From: a virus
Virus record (IMG/VR): IMGVR_UViG_3300032086_002585
Location: 1-43,242 of that record
Direction: 5' to 3' (one strand)
Length of the DNA: 43,242 nucleotides
In this document: in pieces, positions 28,664-35,906 of the stretch
Layout: every line of letters begins with the position of its first letter
How positions within the stretch are numbered: position 1 is the stretch's first letter
The notes under the pieces: model-generated
Databases searched by the model: none
What the model was told of the DNA's origin: nothing
What the model saw: only the letters and a program-made list of their open reading frames with translations
Translations under genes and position numbers: made by a program

Positions 28664-28722
28664 ATATCAATCGATTTATTTCATTATACAATTACCACCT
28701 TTGATATTATTATTATTGATAT
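28664..28722 (+). promoter_or_regulatory. Candidate operators before the Cro-like gene
   Basis: TTGATAT occurs at 28701-28707 and 28716-28722 and inverted at 28664-28670. A weak promoter (TTCATT-17-GATATT) overlaps the first copy. The repeats fit a regulator-binding cluster for the HTH gene that follows. Confidence 0.45.
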
Positions 28723-28740
28723 CGAAACAGGAGATAGAAA

Positions 28741-28968
28741 ATGTACGTAGATTTGATACCACTTAGAGATTGGATTAAGAGTCAATTCAGCTCATACCCA
28801 GATGTACCACCAGTTAGACAGAAAGAAGAAACAGCCGTTGAGCTAGGTGTTGGTGTTGCAACAATCTATCGATGGCTTAAAGAAGACAATCGATATGTTC
28901 AACTTGTAGGTTGTGACGATGATACCGCGTTAGTGGTTTGGAAGATGGAAGGAATGGTGGAAGCATGA
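28741..28968 (+). CDS. Cro-like helix-turn-helix protein, 75 residues
   Basis: A HTH in the middle, ETAVELGVGVATIYRWLKED, with the pattern of small phage repressors and activators. SD AGGAG. It is coupled by ATGA to the antirepressor-like gene. It probably binds the TTGATAT repeats in its leader. There is no CI partner or integrase in the window. Confidence 0.65.
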   Translation: MYVDLIPLRDWIKSQFSSYPDVPPVRQKEETAVELGVGVATIYRWLKEDNRYVQLVGCDDDTALVVWKMEGMVEA

Positions 28969-29720
28969 ACATTACAACGCTAGAGCAGGCAGCTAAGCAC
29001 CTTATCGAGTCTGGCAAGGTGGATATGAATACAATGACCGTCGAGGGTAAGCAGTTGATTGAAGCTTGCGGGTTCTCAAAGGTTGATAGCACAACGATAA
29101 GAAATCAGATCAAAAAACACAACTTAGAATTAGATAAGGACTTTATGCAGTCTAGTGCAAAAAGTTCTGGCGGTAGACCTTCAAAAATCTATCAATTTAC
29201 AATGAACGCAGCTAACCACATCTTACTAGCAGCAATGACCGAGAAGGGGAAAAAGGCACGACAGAGTGCAATCAACCTAAAAGAGTCTGTTGATAGTATT
29301 CCTGTTGAAATGGTTGAAAGCTTCATGGCTGACATGGCTGCAAAGTTTTTAGGTCAAACAGAACAAGCGATCGCGCAAGTTAGCCACAAATACGAAGCTA
29401 AGGTAAAAGAGAAAGACCAGCTCATCTACAAGAAGAGCGAGCCGATCTCTCTAACTAAAATATTAGGCAATAGCCACAAGGTTGTTCAGGCTGCAAACTT
29501 ATGGCTTGAAGAGAATGAATACCAAGAAGTTAAGTTTGAAGATGGCAAGCGAAAAGGATGGTCAATATCTGACAAAGGGCGAGAGCTTGGAACTCAGGTA
29601 AGTAAGTCTAGTATTTTCTGGGTTCCAGAGATTAAAAAGCTAATGCCAAAAACTAGTGAGCTATTAGATTTCGCAGAGCGACTAGGACTTAAAGACATGA
29701 CTCAGCAGAAGTTAATTTAA
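28965..29720 (+). CDS. Antirepressor-like protein (KilAC-type C-terminus)
   Basis: A 251-residue protein. Residues 25-110 include GGRPSKIYQFTMNAANHILL and MTEKGKKARQ, as in AntA/Roi-type antirepressors. Residues 160-225 (SLTKILGNSHKVVQAANLWL, GWSISDKGRELGTQV) have the KilAC-type DNA-binding pattern. Such proteins bind DNA or block repressors. Start at the ATGA overlap with the Cro-like stop. Confidence 0.7.
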   Translation: MNITTLEQAAKHLIESGKVDMNTMTVEGKQLIEACGFSKVDSTTIRNQIKKHNLELDKDFMQSSAKSSGGRPSKIYQFTMNAANHILLAAMTEKGKKARQSAINLKESVDSIPVEMVESFMADMAAKFLGQTEQAIAQVSHKYEAKVKEKDQLIYKKSEPISLTKILGNSHKVVQAANLWLEENEYQEVKFEDGKRKGWSISDKGRELGTQVSKSSIFWVPEIKKLMPKTSELLDFAERLGLKDMTQQKLI

Positions 29721-29744
29721 CAACCAATTAGTAAGTGAGTGATT

Positions 29745-29894
29745 ATGAAAACATGTGTAGTTTGTTACCACGAATGCGTTAATACGCCTTACTACAATAC
29801 TCAACACGGTTGCGTGTGCGAAGATTGTTACGAATCGGCGAGCGGCGTTAAGTCAAGCTATCAAGAATGGCTGGAGAGTGACAATGAAAGCTAA
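29745..29894 (+). CDS. Small zinc-binding protein, 49 residues
   Basis: Cys-rich: CVVC near the start, a further Cys, then CVCEDC. A likely double-zinc knuckle. It overlaps the next gene by 11 nt. Too short for many gene finders. Unknown role. Confidence 0.55.
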   Translation: MKTCVVCYHECVNTPYYNTQHGCVCEDCYESASGVKSSYQEWLESDNES

Positions 29895-29985
29895 ACACCT
29901 CTACTGGATAACAGTATTAACATTAGGAGCTGTGTTTTGGGGCGCAGTTATTTATCAAGCAATTAGTAATGGGTGGGTATCGTGA
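29884..29985 (+). CDS. Membrane micro-protein, 33 residues
   Basis: One membrane segment (YWITVLTLGAVFWGAVIYQA) with a basic start. It overlaps both neighbours, and its stop overlaps the next GTG (GTGA). Confidence 0.5.
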   Translation: MKAKHLYWITVLTLGAVFWGAVIYQAISNGWVS

Positions 29986-30185
29986 GCCTTGCCAATCAAA
30001 ACGCCTTCCTATCCATTTGTAAGGCGTGTAACGAAGAAATACGACCAATCGACCGCAAGGATTTAGAGGCCATTATAGTGGTAATGGACAAGCATGCAGC
30101 CAAGGCAATTTTACTTGGTTTTAGCAAGGTCGCCATGATGTGCCAGATAGGGCGGATTAATGGAATGTTGAAAGAAAGGGTGTAA
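29982..30185 (+). CDS. Hypothetical protein (GTG start), 67 residues
   Basis: Helical protein with LSICKACNEEIRPIDRKD near the start and AAKAILLGFSKVAMMC in the middle. The GTGA overlap supports GTG at 29982; another GTG at 29973 is in frame. Followed by a terminator. Unknown. Confidence 0.55.
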   Translation: MSLANQNAFLSICKACNEEIRPIDRKDLEAIIVVMDKHAAKAILLGFSKVAMMCQIGRINGMLKERV

Positions 30186-30199
30186 TAGCCCTTTTTATT
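30175..30199 (+). terminator. Terminator after the antirepressor operon
   Basis: AAAGGG-N8-CCCTTT with a TTTTATTT tail, overlapping the last codons of the 67-residue gene. Confidence 0.65.
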
Positions 30200-30202
30200 T
30201 AC

Positions 30203-30231
30203 TTGCGCTGTACGTACAACGTGTGTATATT
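30203..30231 (+). promoter_or_regulatory. Promoter with a palindromic operator in its spacer
   Basis: TTGCGC-17-TATATT. The spacer starts with TGTACGTACA (30209-30218), a perfect 10-base palindrome between -35 and -10. A protein bound there would block RNA polymerase. The next gene is a ribbon-helix-helix protein, so autorepression is likely. Confidence 0.7.
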
Positions 30232-30252
30232 AGTTAAAACAAAGGAGGGCAA

Positions 30253-30453
30253 ATGAAGCCACTAAACGTAAGATTCCCAGAAAAACAGTTACTACAAATT
30301 GGCGACCTAATGGATTGCTTAGGGATAAATCAGACAGACGTTAGCCGCGCAGCAATGGCGCTGGGGCTACAACAAATAAAGGAGTTAGCAGCTAGGGATA
30401 ATGAATCAGCAGTTGAGTTGGTAGCCGTTACAGCAGTTAGGGTTAAGCAATAA
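30253..30453 (+). CDS. Ribbon-helix-helix regulator, 66 residues
   Basis: Starts MKPLNVRFPEKQLLQIGDLM, an N-terminal beta strand and first helix of Arc/CopG type. It continues with LGINQTDVSRAAMALG as second helix and turn. Strong SD GGAGG. Single-gene unit between a palindrome-bearing promoter and a hairpin. It probably controls its own promoter and possibly the replication genes that follow. Confidence 0.7.
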   Translation: MKPLNVRFPEKQLLQIGDLMDCLGINQTDVSRAAMALGLQQIKELAARDNESAVELVAVTAVRVKQ

Positions 30454-30457
30454 AAAA

Positions 30458-30476
30458 GCCCGAGGGTCATTCGGGC
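30458..30476. terminator. Hairpin after the RHH gene
   Basis: Stem GCCCGA/TCGGGC with loop GGGTCAT. The plus-strand side has no T run (TAATTAG), while the minus-strand side ends in TTTTTT. It would stop a leftward, antisense transcript better than the gene's own one. Confidence 0.65.
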
Positions 30477-30505
30477 TAATTAGTTCACTACGAGGTTAAT
30501 TATAC

Positions 30506-31201
30506 ATGAAATGGATTCAACACGACACAGACGCAAATCAAGACGCAAAGTTGCAAAACGTTTTACTAGATTATGGCCTAGAAGGTTATGGGCTTTACTG
30601 GTACTGCATAGAGCTGATCGCAGGGAAGGTTGATGCTAACAACATCACATTCGAACTTGAGCACGATGCTCGAGTTATTGCTAGAAATACGGGCTCAACA
30701 CCGCAAAAAGTTGAAGAAATGATGCGTTATTTCGTGAATATTGGACTTTTTGAGAGCTCAAACAACACAATAACTTGCTTTAAGTTGGCAAAAAGACTCA
30801 CTCAGTCAATGACAAGTAACCCGCAAATGCGTGAAATCATTAAGAATTTTAAGGGTCATGACGCAATCATGATTGAATCCGATGAAGTCATGCAAGATAA
30901 GATTAGATTAGATAAGAATACATTAGATAAGAAAGAGCCAGTTAAGCGCTTCGCGCCGCCGTCCATAGAGGAAGTTTTTGAACATTTATCTGATAGTGGT
31001 TATCCGTACAAAATTGAAGCTGAGAAATTCTGGAATTACTACGACTCAAATGGTTGGAAAGTTGGCAAGAACAAAATGAAGAACTGGAAGAGTGCAGCAA
31101 CTGGTTGGATTAAACGAACAAACCTACCTAAGAAGCAAGCACCACAATCAAACGTACCACCAGCAGATTATGATCCACTTGAGTCATTGAGGAATATGTA
31201 A
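30506..31201 (+). CDS. Replication initiation-like protein (DUF4373-type N-terminus)
   Basis: A 231-residue protein. The N-terminus (KWIQHDTDANQDAKLQNVLL, YGLEGYGLYWYCIELIAG) is the winged-helix DUF4373/Lin1244 type seen in phage replication proteins. After an acidic linker, the C-terminus has EKFWNYYDSNGWKVGKNKMK and NWKSAATGWIKR, a part common in helicase-loader proteins. It stops at the start of the DnaB gene (TAATG). It likely recognises the origin and loads the helicase. Confidence 0.8.
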   Translation: MKWIQHDTDANQDAKLQNVLLDYGLEGYGLYWYCIELIAGKVDANNITFELEHDARVIARNTGSTPQKVEEMMRYFVNIGLFESSNNTITCFKLAKRLTQSMTSNPQMREIIKNFKGHDAIMIESDEVMQDKIRLDKNTLDKKEPVKRFAPPSIEEVFEHLSDSGYPYKIEAEKFWNYYDSNGWKVGKNKMKNWKSAATGWIKRTNLPKKQAPQSNVPPADYDPLESLRNM

Positions 31202-32562
31202 TGAACCTAGTAACACCGCCATACTCACAAGAATCGGAAATGGCAGTAATTGGCTCTCTTCTTGAAGATTGCTCATTGCTTGGAAGAATTGAGTTTTTAA
31301 GCTCAGATGACTTTTACATGCTACCGCACAGATTGATTTTTAATATCTTCCTAGAAGAGCACGCAAAGGGTAACTCTTTCGACCTTAACCTGATATCAGA
31401 CAAAATCACTGATGACATGGGTGGCACTGGATACTTTGTGGATATCTGGAAGCAAAAGCGATCAGTTGCCAATGTTGTGTCTTACGCAAGAAAGGTTGTT
31501 GACCTATCAATCAGACGCAAATCAATGGCAGCGTACCAGAAAGGCATCGAAGACTTGGCAAACACCAATACAAACTTTGTTGACGAGATTAACAAGATCG
31601 CCGGTGAGGTTGATAAATCGGTCTGCAGACTTAATCAGAATGACTCTCTAGACGTAGATACTCTAATTGACCAATCAGTTGATGAGATGGAAAAGTCATT
31701 ACTAGAAGTGCGTACTGGAATCTCTAGTGGCATTCCTGAGGTTGACGAAAGGCTAGGCTACCAGATGCTGGCAATTGGTGAGGTTACAATAGTCGGGGCT
31801 CCATCAAAGAACGGTAAGACGCTTTTTGCGAACACCATTGCGGCAAGATGCGATCTTCTTGAAGGTGAGTCGGCTCATATCTTCAGTATTGAAATGCCAG
31901 CTCTCGGAATGTTCAACGGGATTGTTTCAGCTATCGCGGGCGTACCATCTAACTTCTACGTTAGACAGGCCTATTACAGCAAGGCACTTCCAGGTAAGTA
32001 CGACGAATGGATGGCAAAATGGGGGGCGGCAGCTCAAGAGCTGAGAGAGAAAAGTAAGATCACCATTGACGGGCGCAAGGATGTAACCATGCAGTACATC
32101 TGCAGCGAGATGAGAAAGCAAAGCCAGCTTGCACAGAACAACGGTAAGAAGCTGCGCATTGTGTTCATCGACCACGCGCACCGAATTAGTTATGACTGCA
32201 GCAAGAAGCCGATGACTTACGCTATGGGTGATGATGTTCGAATGCTGAAGAATACAGCGTCCGACCTTGGGATCGCGGTTGTGCTGCTTTGCCAGTTAAA
32301 CGAAAACAGCAAGGACAGAGATCCGACGTCATACGACATTCTGGATACATCGCGCATTCGACATGAGATGCAGGCATTCATTGGCTTGCGATTGTTCCGC
32401 GAGAGTGGTGGTACTTACTTCGGCGTTTACGGGCATGACCCTCGATATGCAGACCATGAAACCAAGTTCCACCCAGCATACATGTGGATGGATAACGGCG
32501 TTGTTAAGTCACTACCAGAGCACAATAAGCACTGGACACCGAGCGTCACAGAGCAGCAATAA
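31201..32562 (+). CDS. Replicative DNA helicase, DnaB type
   Basis: A 453-residue helicase. The N-terminal domain starts PPYSQESEMAVIGSLLED, the usual DnaB opening. RecA-like core: Walker A GAPSKNGKTLFA near residue 200, Walker B RIVFIDHAHR near residue 320, VVLLCQLNENSKDRDPTSYD (motif H3/H4 region) near residue 360, and an arginine-rich end loop. Unwinds DNA at the fork with host primase and polymerase, as no phage polymerase is present. Confidence 0.93.
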   Translation: MNLVTPPYSQESEMAVIGSLLEDCSLLGRIEFLSSDDFYMLPHRLIFNIFLEEHAKGNSFDLNLISDKITDDMGGTGYFVDIWKQKRSVANVVSYARKVVDLSIRRKSMAAYQKGIEDLANTNTNFVDEINKIAGEVDKSVCRLNQNDSLDVDTLIDQSVDEMEKSLLEVRTGISSGIPEVDERLGYQMLAIGEVTIVGAPSKNGKTLFANTIAARCDLLEGESAHIFSIEMPALGMFNGIVSAIAGVPSNFYVRQAYYSKALPGKYDEWMAKWGAAAQELREKSKITIDGRKDVTMQYICSEMRKQSQLAQNNGKKLRIVFIDHAHRISYDCSKKPMTYAMGDDVRMLKNTASDLGIAVVLLCQLNENSKDRDPTSYDILDTSRIRHEMQAFIGLRLFRESGGTYFGVYGHDPRYADHETKFHPAYMWMDNGVVKSLPEHNKHWTPSVTEQQ

Positions 32563-32586
32563 ACTTTTAACTAGATAGGTAATGAG

Positions 32587-32778
32587 ATGAAGAATAAGAA
32601 CGCTAAACGAATGATCGCAGGACAATGTACGGTTTTAATTGGGCTTAAATTTTGGTGGGAAGGTAGAGATTTATTTTTTATGACAAAGAAAACAAAAATA
32701 TGGCCAGCAAGGAAAGTTACATTTAAGCACTATGGTGGAGCGTGCTCACTAACCGCTGACCAGTTGAGAGGTAAGTAA
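32587..32778 (+). CDS. Small basic protein, 63 residues
   Basis: Lys-rich, with a hydrophobic/aromatic middle (VLIGLKFWWEGRDLFFM). It ends on the A of the NinB start (TAATG). Unknown role in the replication/recombination operon. Confidence 0.6.
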   Translation: MKNKNAKRMIAGQCTVLIGLKFWWEGRDLFFMTKKTKIWPARKVTFKHYGGACSLTADQLRGK

Positions 32779-33206
32779 TGGCTAGTGAGTTCATTCTAAC
32801 TAGTACGGATGACATCAAGGTGATTGGCTCAGCTTTGGTCGATCACTTCGATTCAGAATCTAGCCCAGTGAAAGTAATCATCAAACCATGCTCAAATCGT
32901 TCGCTGAATCAAAACTCAACGTATTGGATGTGGTTAGGTGAGCTATCACACCAGATTAAGCTAAAAACGCTTGAGAGCTATTCTACGGACGATTTACACG
33001 AGTGGTTTAAAAACAAGTTTTGCCCTGACAAGGCGATCACATTAGGCAGGCAATCACTAAATGTTAAATCAACTAGAAAGCTAGACACTGGCGAGATGCA
33101 TTTTTACATGAACCAGTTGTTTGAGTGGTCGGTCAATGCAGGGTTTAAATTGACAGTGCCAATTGAGAGTGAATATCGACAGATAATGGAGCGACAAAAT
33201 GGCTAG
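32778..33206 (+). CDS. ninB: NinB-like recombination protein
   Basis: A 142-residue protein with the NinB blocks: IIKPCSNRSLNQNSTYWMWL near residue 35, KNKFCPDKAITLGRQSL in the middle, and STRKLDTGEMHFYMNQLFEW near residue 95. In lambda, NinB (Orf) helps ssDNA-based recombination without RecFOR. It overlaps the next gene by 8 nt and sits with RusA as in lambdoid nin regions. Confidence 0.88.
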   Translation: MASEFILTSTDDIKVIGSALVDHFDSESSPVKVIIKPCSNRSLNQNSTYWMWLGELSHQIKLKTLESYSTDDLHEWFKNKFCPDKAITLGRQSLNVKSTRKLDTGEMHFYMNQLFEWSVNAGFKLTVPIESEYRQIMERQNG

Positions 33207-33549
33207 TAGGGTTTATCGAAACAAAGCGATAGGCAAGTTTATCCGAAGTGGTGAGGTGGCTTGCTGCATTACGGGCTCAACTCACGCTGTGGTGAATCAT
33301 CACATTATCGGTCACGGATACTCAGGGATGGGAACCAAAGCGCCAGATTGGGCTCAAATGGCGCTAACTCATGAATTGCATAGTGAGCTTCACAATGAGG
33401 GATGGAAAGCGTTCGAGGCTAAGTACGGACGCACACAGAAAAGTATGGTTGCAGAGGTTGTCGTTAAGCTTCATGAGCAGAGAGTCATGAGAATGAATGA
33501 TCTTGATTTGCCGTATTGGGTTTACGAAGAGCTGGAGGCCATGCAATGA
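33199..33549 (+). CDS. HNH-type nuclease, DUF968/Ref-like
   Basis: A 116-residue protein. CCITGSTHAVVNHHIIGHGY and SGMGTKAPDW, then LTHELHSELHNEGWKAF, give the His/His and His-x3-His pattern of DUF968/Ref-type recombination nucleases. Probably nicks or cuts DNA in the recombination step between NinB and RusA. The ATG start of rusA overlaps its stop. Confidence 0.7.
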   Translation: MASRVYRNKAIGKFIRSGEVACCITGSTHAVVNHHIIGHGYSGMGTKAPDWAQMALTHELHSELHNEGWKAFEAKYGRTQKSMVAEVVVKLHEQRVMRMNDLDLPYWVYEELEAMQ

Positions 33550-33935
33550 GATACAGTTTCAACATAGACGCAGTACCAGCAAGCCGACCAAGAGTAACAA
33601 GATGGTCCACCTTCTACCCTAAGAAGTACACAAACTTCCGCGCTGCAATGGGGGTTATTACGGACCATATGGAGTTTGAGAAGGTGACAGGGCCCATTAA
33701 GGTTGAAACGGTTATCTACCTAGCAATGCCTAAGTCATGGTCCAAGAGGAAAAAGGAACTGTTCAGCGGACAGTGGAAGATGAACAACTGCGACAATGAC
33801 AACTACGAAAAGGCGATATGGGACTCGCTTAACGGGAAGGCTTGGGAGGATGACTGTCAGATTGTGTGGAATGAGACAAAAGTAATGTACGCCTATGAAG
33901 GGCAGATAATCGTTGGAGTGACGAAACTACAATAG
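33546..33935 (+). CDS. rusA: RusA-like Holliday junction resolvase
   Basis: A 129-residue RusA family protein: PASRPRVTRW near the start, PKSWSKRKK in the middle, and CDNDNYEKAIWDSLNGKAWE followed by DDCQIV, holding the catalytic Asp residues. Resolves branched DNA before packaging. The start is at the ATGA overlap, and the upstream frame is shadow. Confidence 0.9.
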   Translation: MRYSFNIDAVPASRPRVTRWSTFYPKKYTNFRAAMGVITDHMEFEKVTGPIKVETVIYLAMPKSWSKRKKELFSGQWKMNNCDNDNYEKAIWDSLNGKAWEDDCQIVWNETKVMYAYEGQIIVGVTKLQ

Positions 33936-33976
33936 GCAAAACCGATTGAAATCTGATTTTCAATAAAAACTAACGA

Positions 33977-34006
33977 TTGGCAATGGTTGGGGTGATTGGT
34001 GATAAT
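33977..34006 (+). promoter_or_regulatory. Promoter TTGGCA-18-GATAAT for the 34040 lysis-side operon
   Basis: Good -35 and -10, then a leader TACCCCATACAAACAAGAAG that matches the one at 13509. It precedes the unknown 199-residue gene and the lysis genes. Confidence 0.65.
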
Positions 34007-34039
34007 TACCCCATACAAACAAGAAGAGTGATTAATTAA

Positions 34040-34639
34040 ATGGTTCAGAAGTATTACAAAACAAATTGTGAAAAAGTTACTGGTGCAATCCGTGAATTAA
34101 ATAGCGCAAAGGATTCGCTGGTGTCAAAAGTAGACAATATTGCAAAACACTTCAACGCAAGGGCGATGACATCAACGTCAACAGCTGGAGTTAGATTTGG
34201 GGGTTTAAATCTGAATAACTATCACGGATATGGCTGGGGAAGTAAAAGCCCAGCTAGAGAGGATAAGATCTTATGGACCACTCCAAATAGTAACAATATT
34301 AGCTGGCCAAGAAGTAACTTAACAAAGTCTCACTTCAAGGACTACATTCGAGGTATGAATGAAGATGAGCAAAAAGCATTTATTAAGCAAAAAAGGGATG
34401 ACCTTAAATCGCTGCAATTAGAATACAACGAAATGACCAAGGGTATTGATAGCGTTAGCTTTGATGGGTTCTTTGAGTCAATCGGAACTGATTGGGGCAA
34501 CTTGATGTTTAGTGGCCTGAATTGGTTTGAGTTTGATGGGTTTGTTTATCTTTCATCTGGAACGGACTTCTCTTCAAATGCATCTGAGATTTTAGGGTCT
34601 GAATTTGAGTTTTATTATTCAAAATCGAAAGGTAAATAA
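34040..34639 (+). CDS. Protein of unknown function, 199 residues
   Basis: N-terminal coiled-coil-like stretch (TNCEKVTGAIRELNSAKDSL), then a Gly/Tyr/Trp-rich part (NNYHGYGWGSKSP), another charged helix, and an aromatic acidic end (NWFEFDGFVYLSS). No family recognised. It heads a transcript of its own that runs into the lysis genes, so it is made in bulk before or during lysis. It starts on a promoter with the shared leader motif. Confidence 0.6.
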   Translation: MVQKYYKTNCEKVTGAIRELNSAKDSLVSKVDNIAKHFNARAMTSTSTAGVRFGGLNLNNYHGYGWGSKSPAREDKILWTTPNSNNISWPRSNLTKSHFKDYIRGMNEDEQKAFIKQKRDDLKSLQLEYNEMTKGIDSVSFDGFFESIGTDWGNLMFSGLNWFEFDGFVYLSSGTDFSSNASEILGSEFEFYYSKSKGK

Positions 34640-34779
34640 TGTTCAAAGCTGAAATAATTAACGGACTATTCACCGTAACTCATTGCGGTGAAGTCTACGA
34701 ACAAAACCCAAATTGGAACTTCCTGCAAGAAGCGTGGGAAAGGGCTGATGAATTAAACGAAGAGAATGGTTATGAATAA
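34639..34779 (+). CDS. Small acidic protein, 46 residues
   Basis: TAATG overlap with the 199-residue gene. Contains GLFTVTHCGEVYEQNPNWNF and an acidic helical end. The stop overlaps the next ATG (8 nt). Unknown. Confidence 0.55.
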   Translation: MFKAEIINGLFTVTHCGEVYEQNPNWNFLQEAWERADELNEENGYE

Positions 34780-34924
34780 GTACTCGATGGCAGCTCAAGG
34801 TGAGTGGTTAAATGGCAAGGTTGATAAAAAACCAACCAAGCTTGATAAGGTTTTTATGGGGATTAGTTTTGCGATTCTAGTTTCTGGTCTAATTGTTAAA
34901 TCGGTAGAGGTGGATTTTTCATGA
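34772..34924 (+). CDS. Single-pass membrane protein, 50 residues
   Basis: A basic start, KVDKKPTKLDKVFMG, then a membrane segment (ISFAILVSGLIV) and an acidic end. Directly before the lysis genes, so a lysis accessory such as a pinholin or antiholin is possible. Coupled by ATGA to the next gene. Confidence 0.5.
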   Translation: MNKYSMAAQGEWLNGKVDKKPTKLDKVFMGISFAILVSGLIVKSVEVDFS

Positions 34925-35097
34925 GCATTGCAGCAGAAGTAAGACAAAGCGCGTCGCGTAGTGGTTGCACACTGCGTGATATGTGTGAGCAAGAGTGCAC
35001 GTCGAAGGTGGTTAACGAAACTAACCGAACTGTGCAGTTTAGATTTGTCGATGGTTCTAATATCGACATGTTAGCAATTCAAGATGATATGGAGTAG
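34921..35097 (+). CDS. Small protein, 58 residues
   Basis: Has GCTLRDMCEQECTS (three Cys), a beta-like NRTVQFRFVDGSNIDML segment, and ends two bases before the endolysin. Unknown. Part of the lysis operon. Confidence 0.55.
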   Translation: MSIAAEVRQSASRSGCTLRDMCEQECTSKVVNETNRTVQFRFVDGSNIDMLAIQDDME

Positions 35098-35099
35098 GT

Positions 35100-35558
35100 A
35101 TGTTATTTAAGTTATTGAAATTTGAAGAGGGATATCGAGAGAAAGTTTACCTTTGCAGTGAGGGGTATCCGACGATTGGAATTGGCACAAAGTTGGGACC
35201 CAAAGGTGCTAAGTTATCGAACTACACAATGGTAGTCACTGAGCATGCAGCAAAGGCGCTGCTTGATGATGAAGTTAAAAAGATTCGCAATGAGCTAGTA
35301 AGGCACCGTTGGTACATTGAACTAGATAGCGATCGACAAAATATCATCAAGTCAATGTGTTATCAGATGGGTGTTACTGGCGTGTTTAAATTCAAGAAAA
35401 TGATTGCCGCTTTAGAGCGCGGTGATTACAACGAGGCGAGCCTTCAGGCTTTAGATAGTCGATGGGCAAAGCAAACCGTTGCGCGAGCTGAGCGTCACGC
35501 TGCGGTGCTTGCTACGGGTAATTTAATGGAAGTATACGAGGGTTTGATCGATGGGTAA
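35100..35558 (+). CDS. Endolysin, GH24 lysozyme
   Basis: A 152-residue T4-lysozyme family muramidase. The catalytic layout E10-x8-C19-x5-T25 matches the P21/R21-like form (Glu, Cys in place of Asp, Thr), within FEEGYREKVYLCSEGYPTIG. The helical C-terminal domain includes IIKSMCYQMGV and DSRWAKQTVARAERHAAVLA. It lacks a signal peptide and so relies on the holin. It overlaps the holin-like gene by 8 nt. Confidence 0.93.
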   Translation: MLFKLLKFEEGYREKVYLCSEGYPTIGIGTKLGPKGAKLSNYTMVVTEHAAKALLDDEVKKIRNELVRHRWYIELDSDRQNIIKSMCYQMGVTGVFKFKKMIAALERGDYNEASLQALDSRWAKQTVARAERHAAVLATGNLMEVYEGLIDG

Positions 35559-35754
35559 GTACAAATTAATCTTGGATTTTATTGGGACCTTATTTCCGGT
35601 TATCTTTCCTAAAAACGAGTTCAAACCAAAGCGAGCTGCGTTCGTGTTTGTGATGGTGATTGTGATGATGTTTGCTCATGATTACTTTGGGGCCGCTACG
35701 ATTGAGAATGCGATCGATTTGACTGGAAGTATCGTGGAGCTTACAGAAGAGTAA
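35551..35754 (+). CDS. Holin-like membrane protein
   Basis: A 67-residue protein with one or two hydrophobic parts: ILDFIGTLFPVIF and FVFVMVIVMMFAHDYFGA, with charged ends. Position directly after endolysin and the overlap fit a holin, although no family signature was seen. It ends just before the strong convergent terminator. Confidence 0.65.
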   Translation: MGKYKLILDFIGTLFPVIFPKNEFKPKRAAFVFVMVIVMMFAHDYFGAATIENAIDLTGSIVELTEE

Positions 35755-35756
35755 AA

Positions 35757-35787
35757 AATAACCCCTAGTGATTAGCTAGGGGTTATT
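35757..35787. terminator. Strong hairpin between convergent early/lysis and late operons
   Basis: Perfect 12-pair stem AATAACCCCTAG/CTAGGGGTTATT with loop TGATTAG, A-rich on its left. It would stop transcripts from both sides. Confidence 0.85.
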
Positions 35788-35797
35788 TGGATTTCGC

Positions 35798-35847
35798 ATG
35801 TTGGATGTAACAAAGATCAGCCCACATCTAAATAATACATCCGACAT
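35798..35847. repeat. Second inverted repeat between the convergent operons
   Basis: ATGTTGGATGTA and TACATCCGACAT pair at 11 of 12 positions across a 26-base loop. The rest of 35788-35906 is non-coding with no other signal seen. Confidence 0.55.
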
Positions 35848-35906
35848 TCTTTATGTTGATTCTGTTAGCGCATTTAATCTAAATCATTAATTACTCATAA
35901 ATATAT

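Noticed and set aside
28622-28740. Leftward promoter with TATAAT opposite the Cro-like gene
   Set aside because: A TATAAT exists on the minus strand near 28682, but no -35, gene or transcript target lies to its left.
35788-35906. Attachment site (attP) at the convergence zone
   Set aside because: The inverted repeat looked suggestive, but there is no integrase or excisionase gene in the genome.
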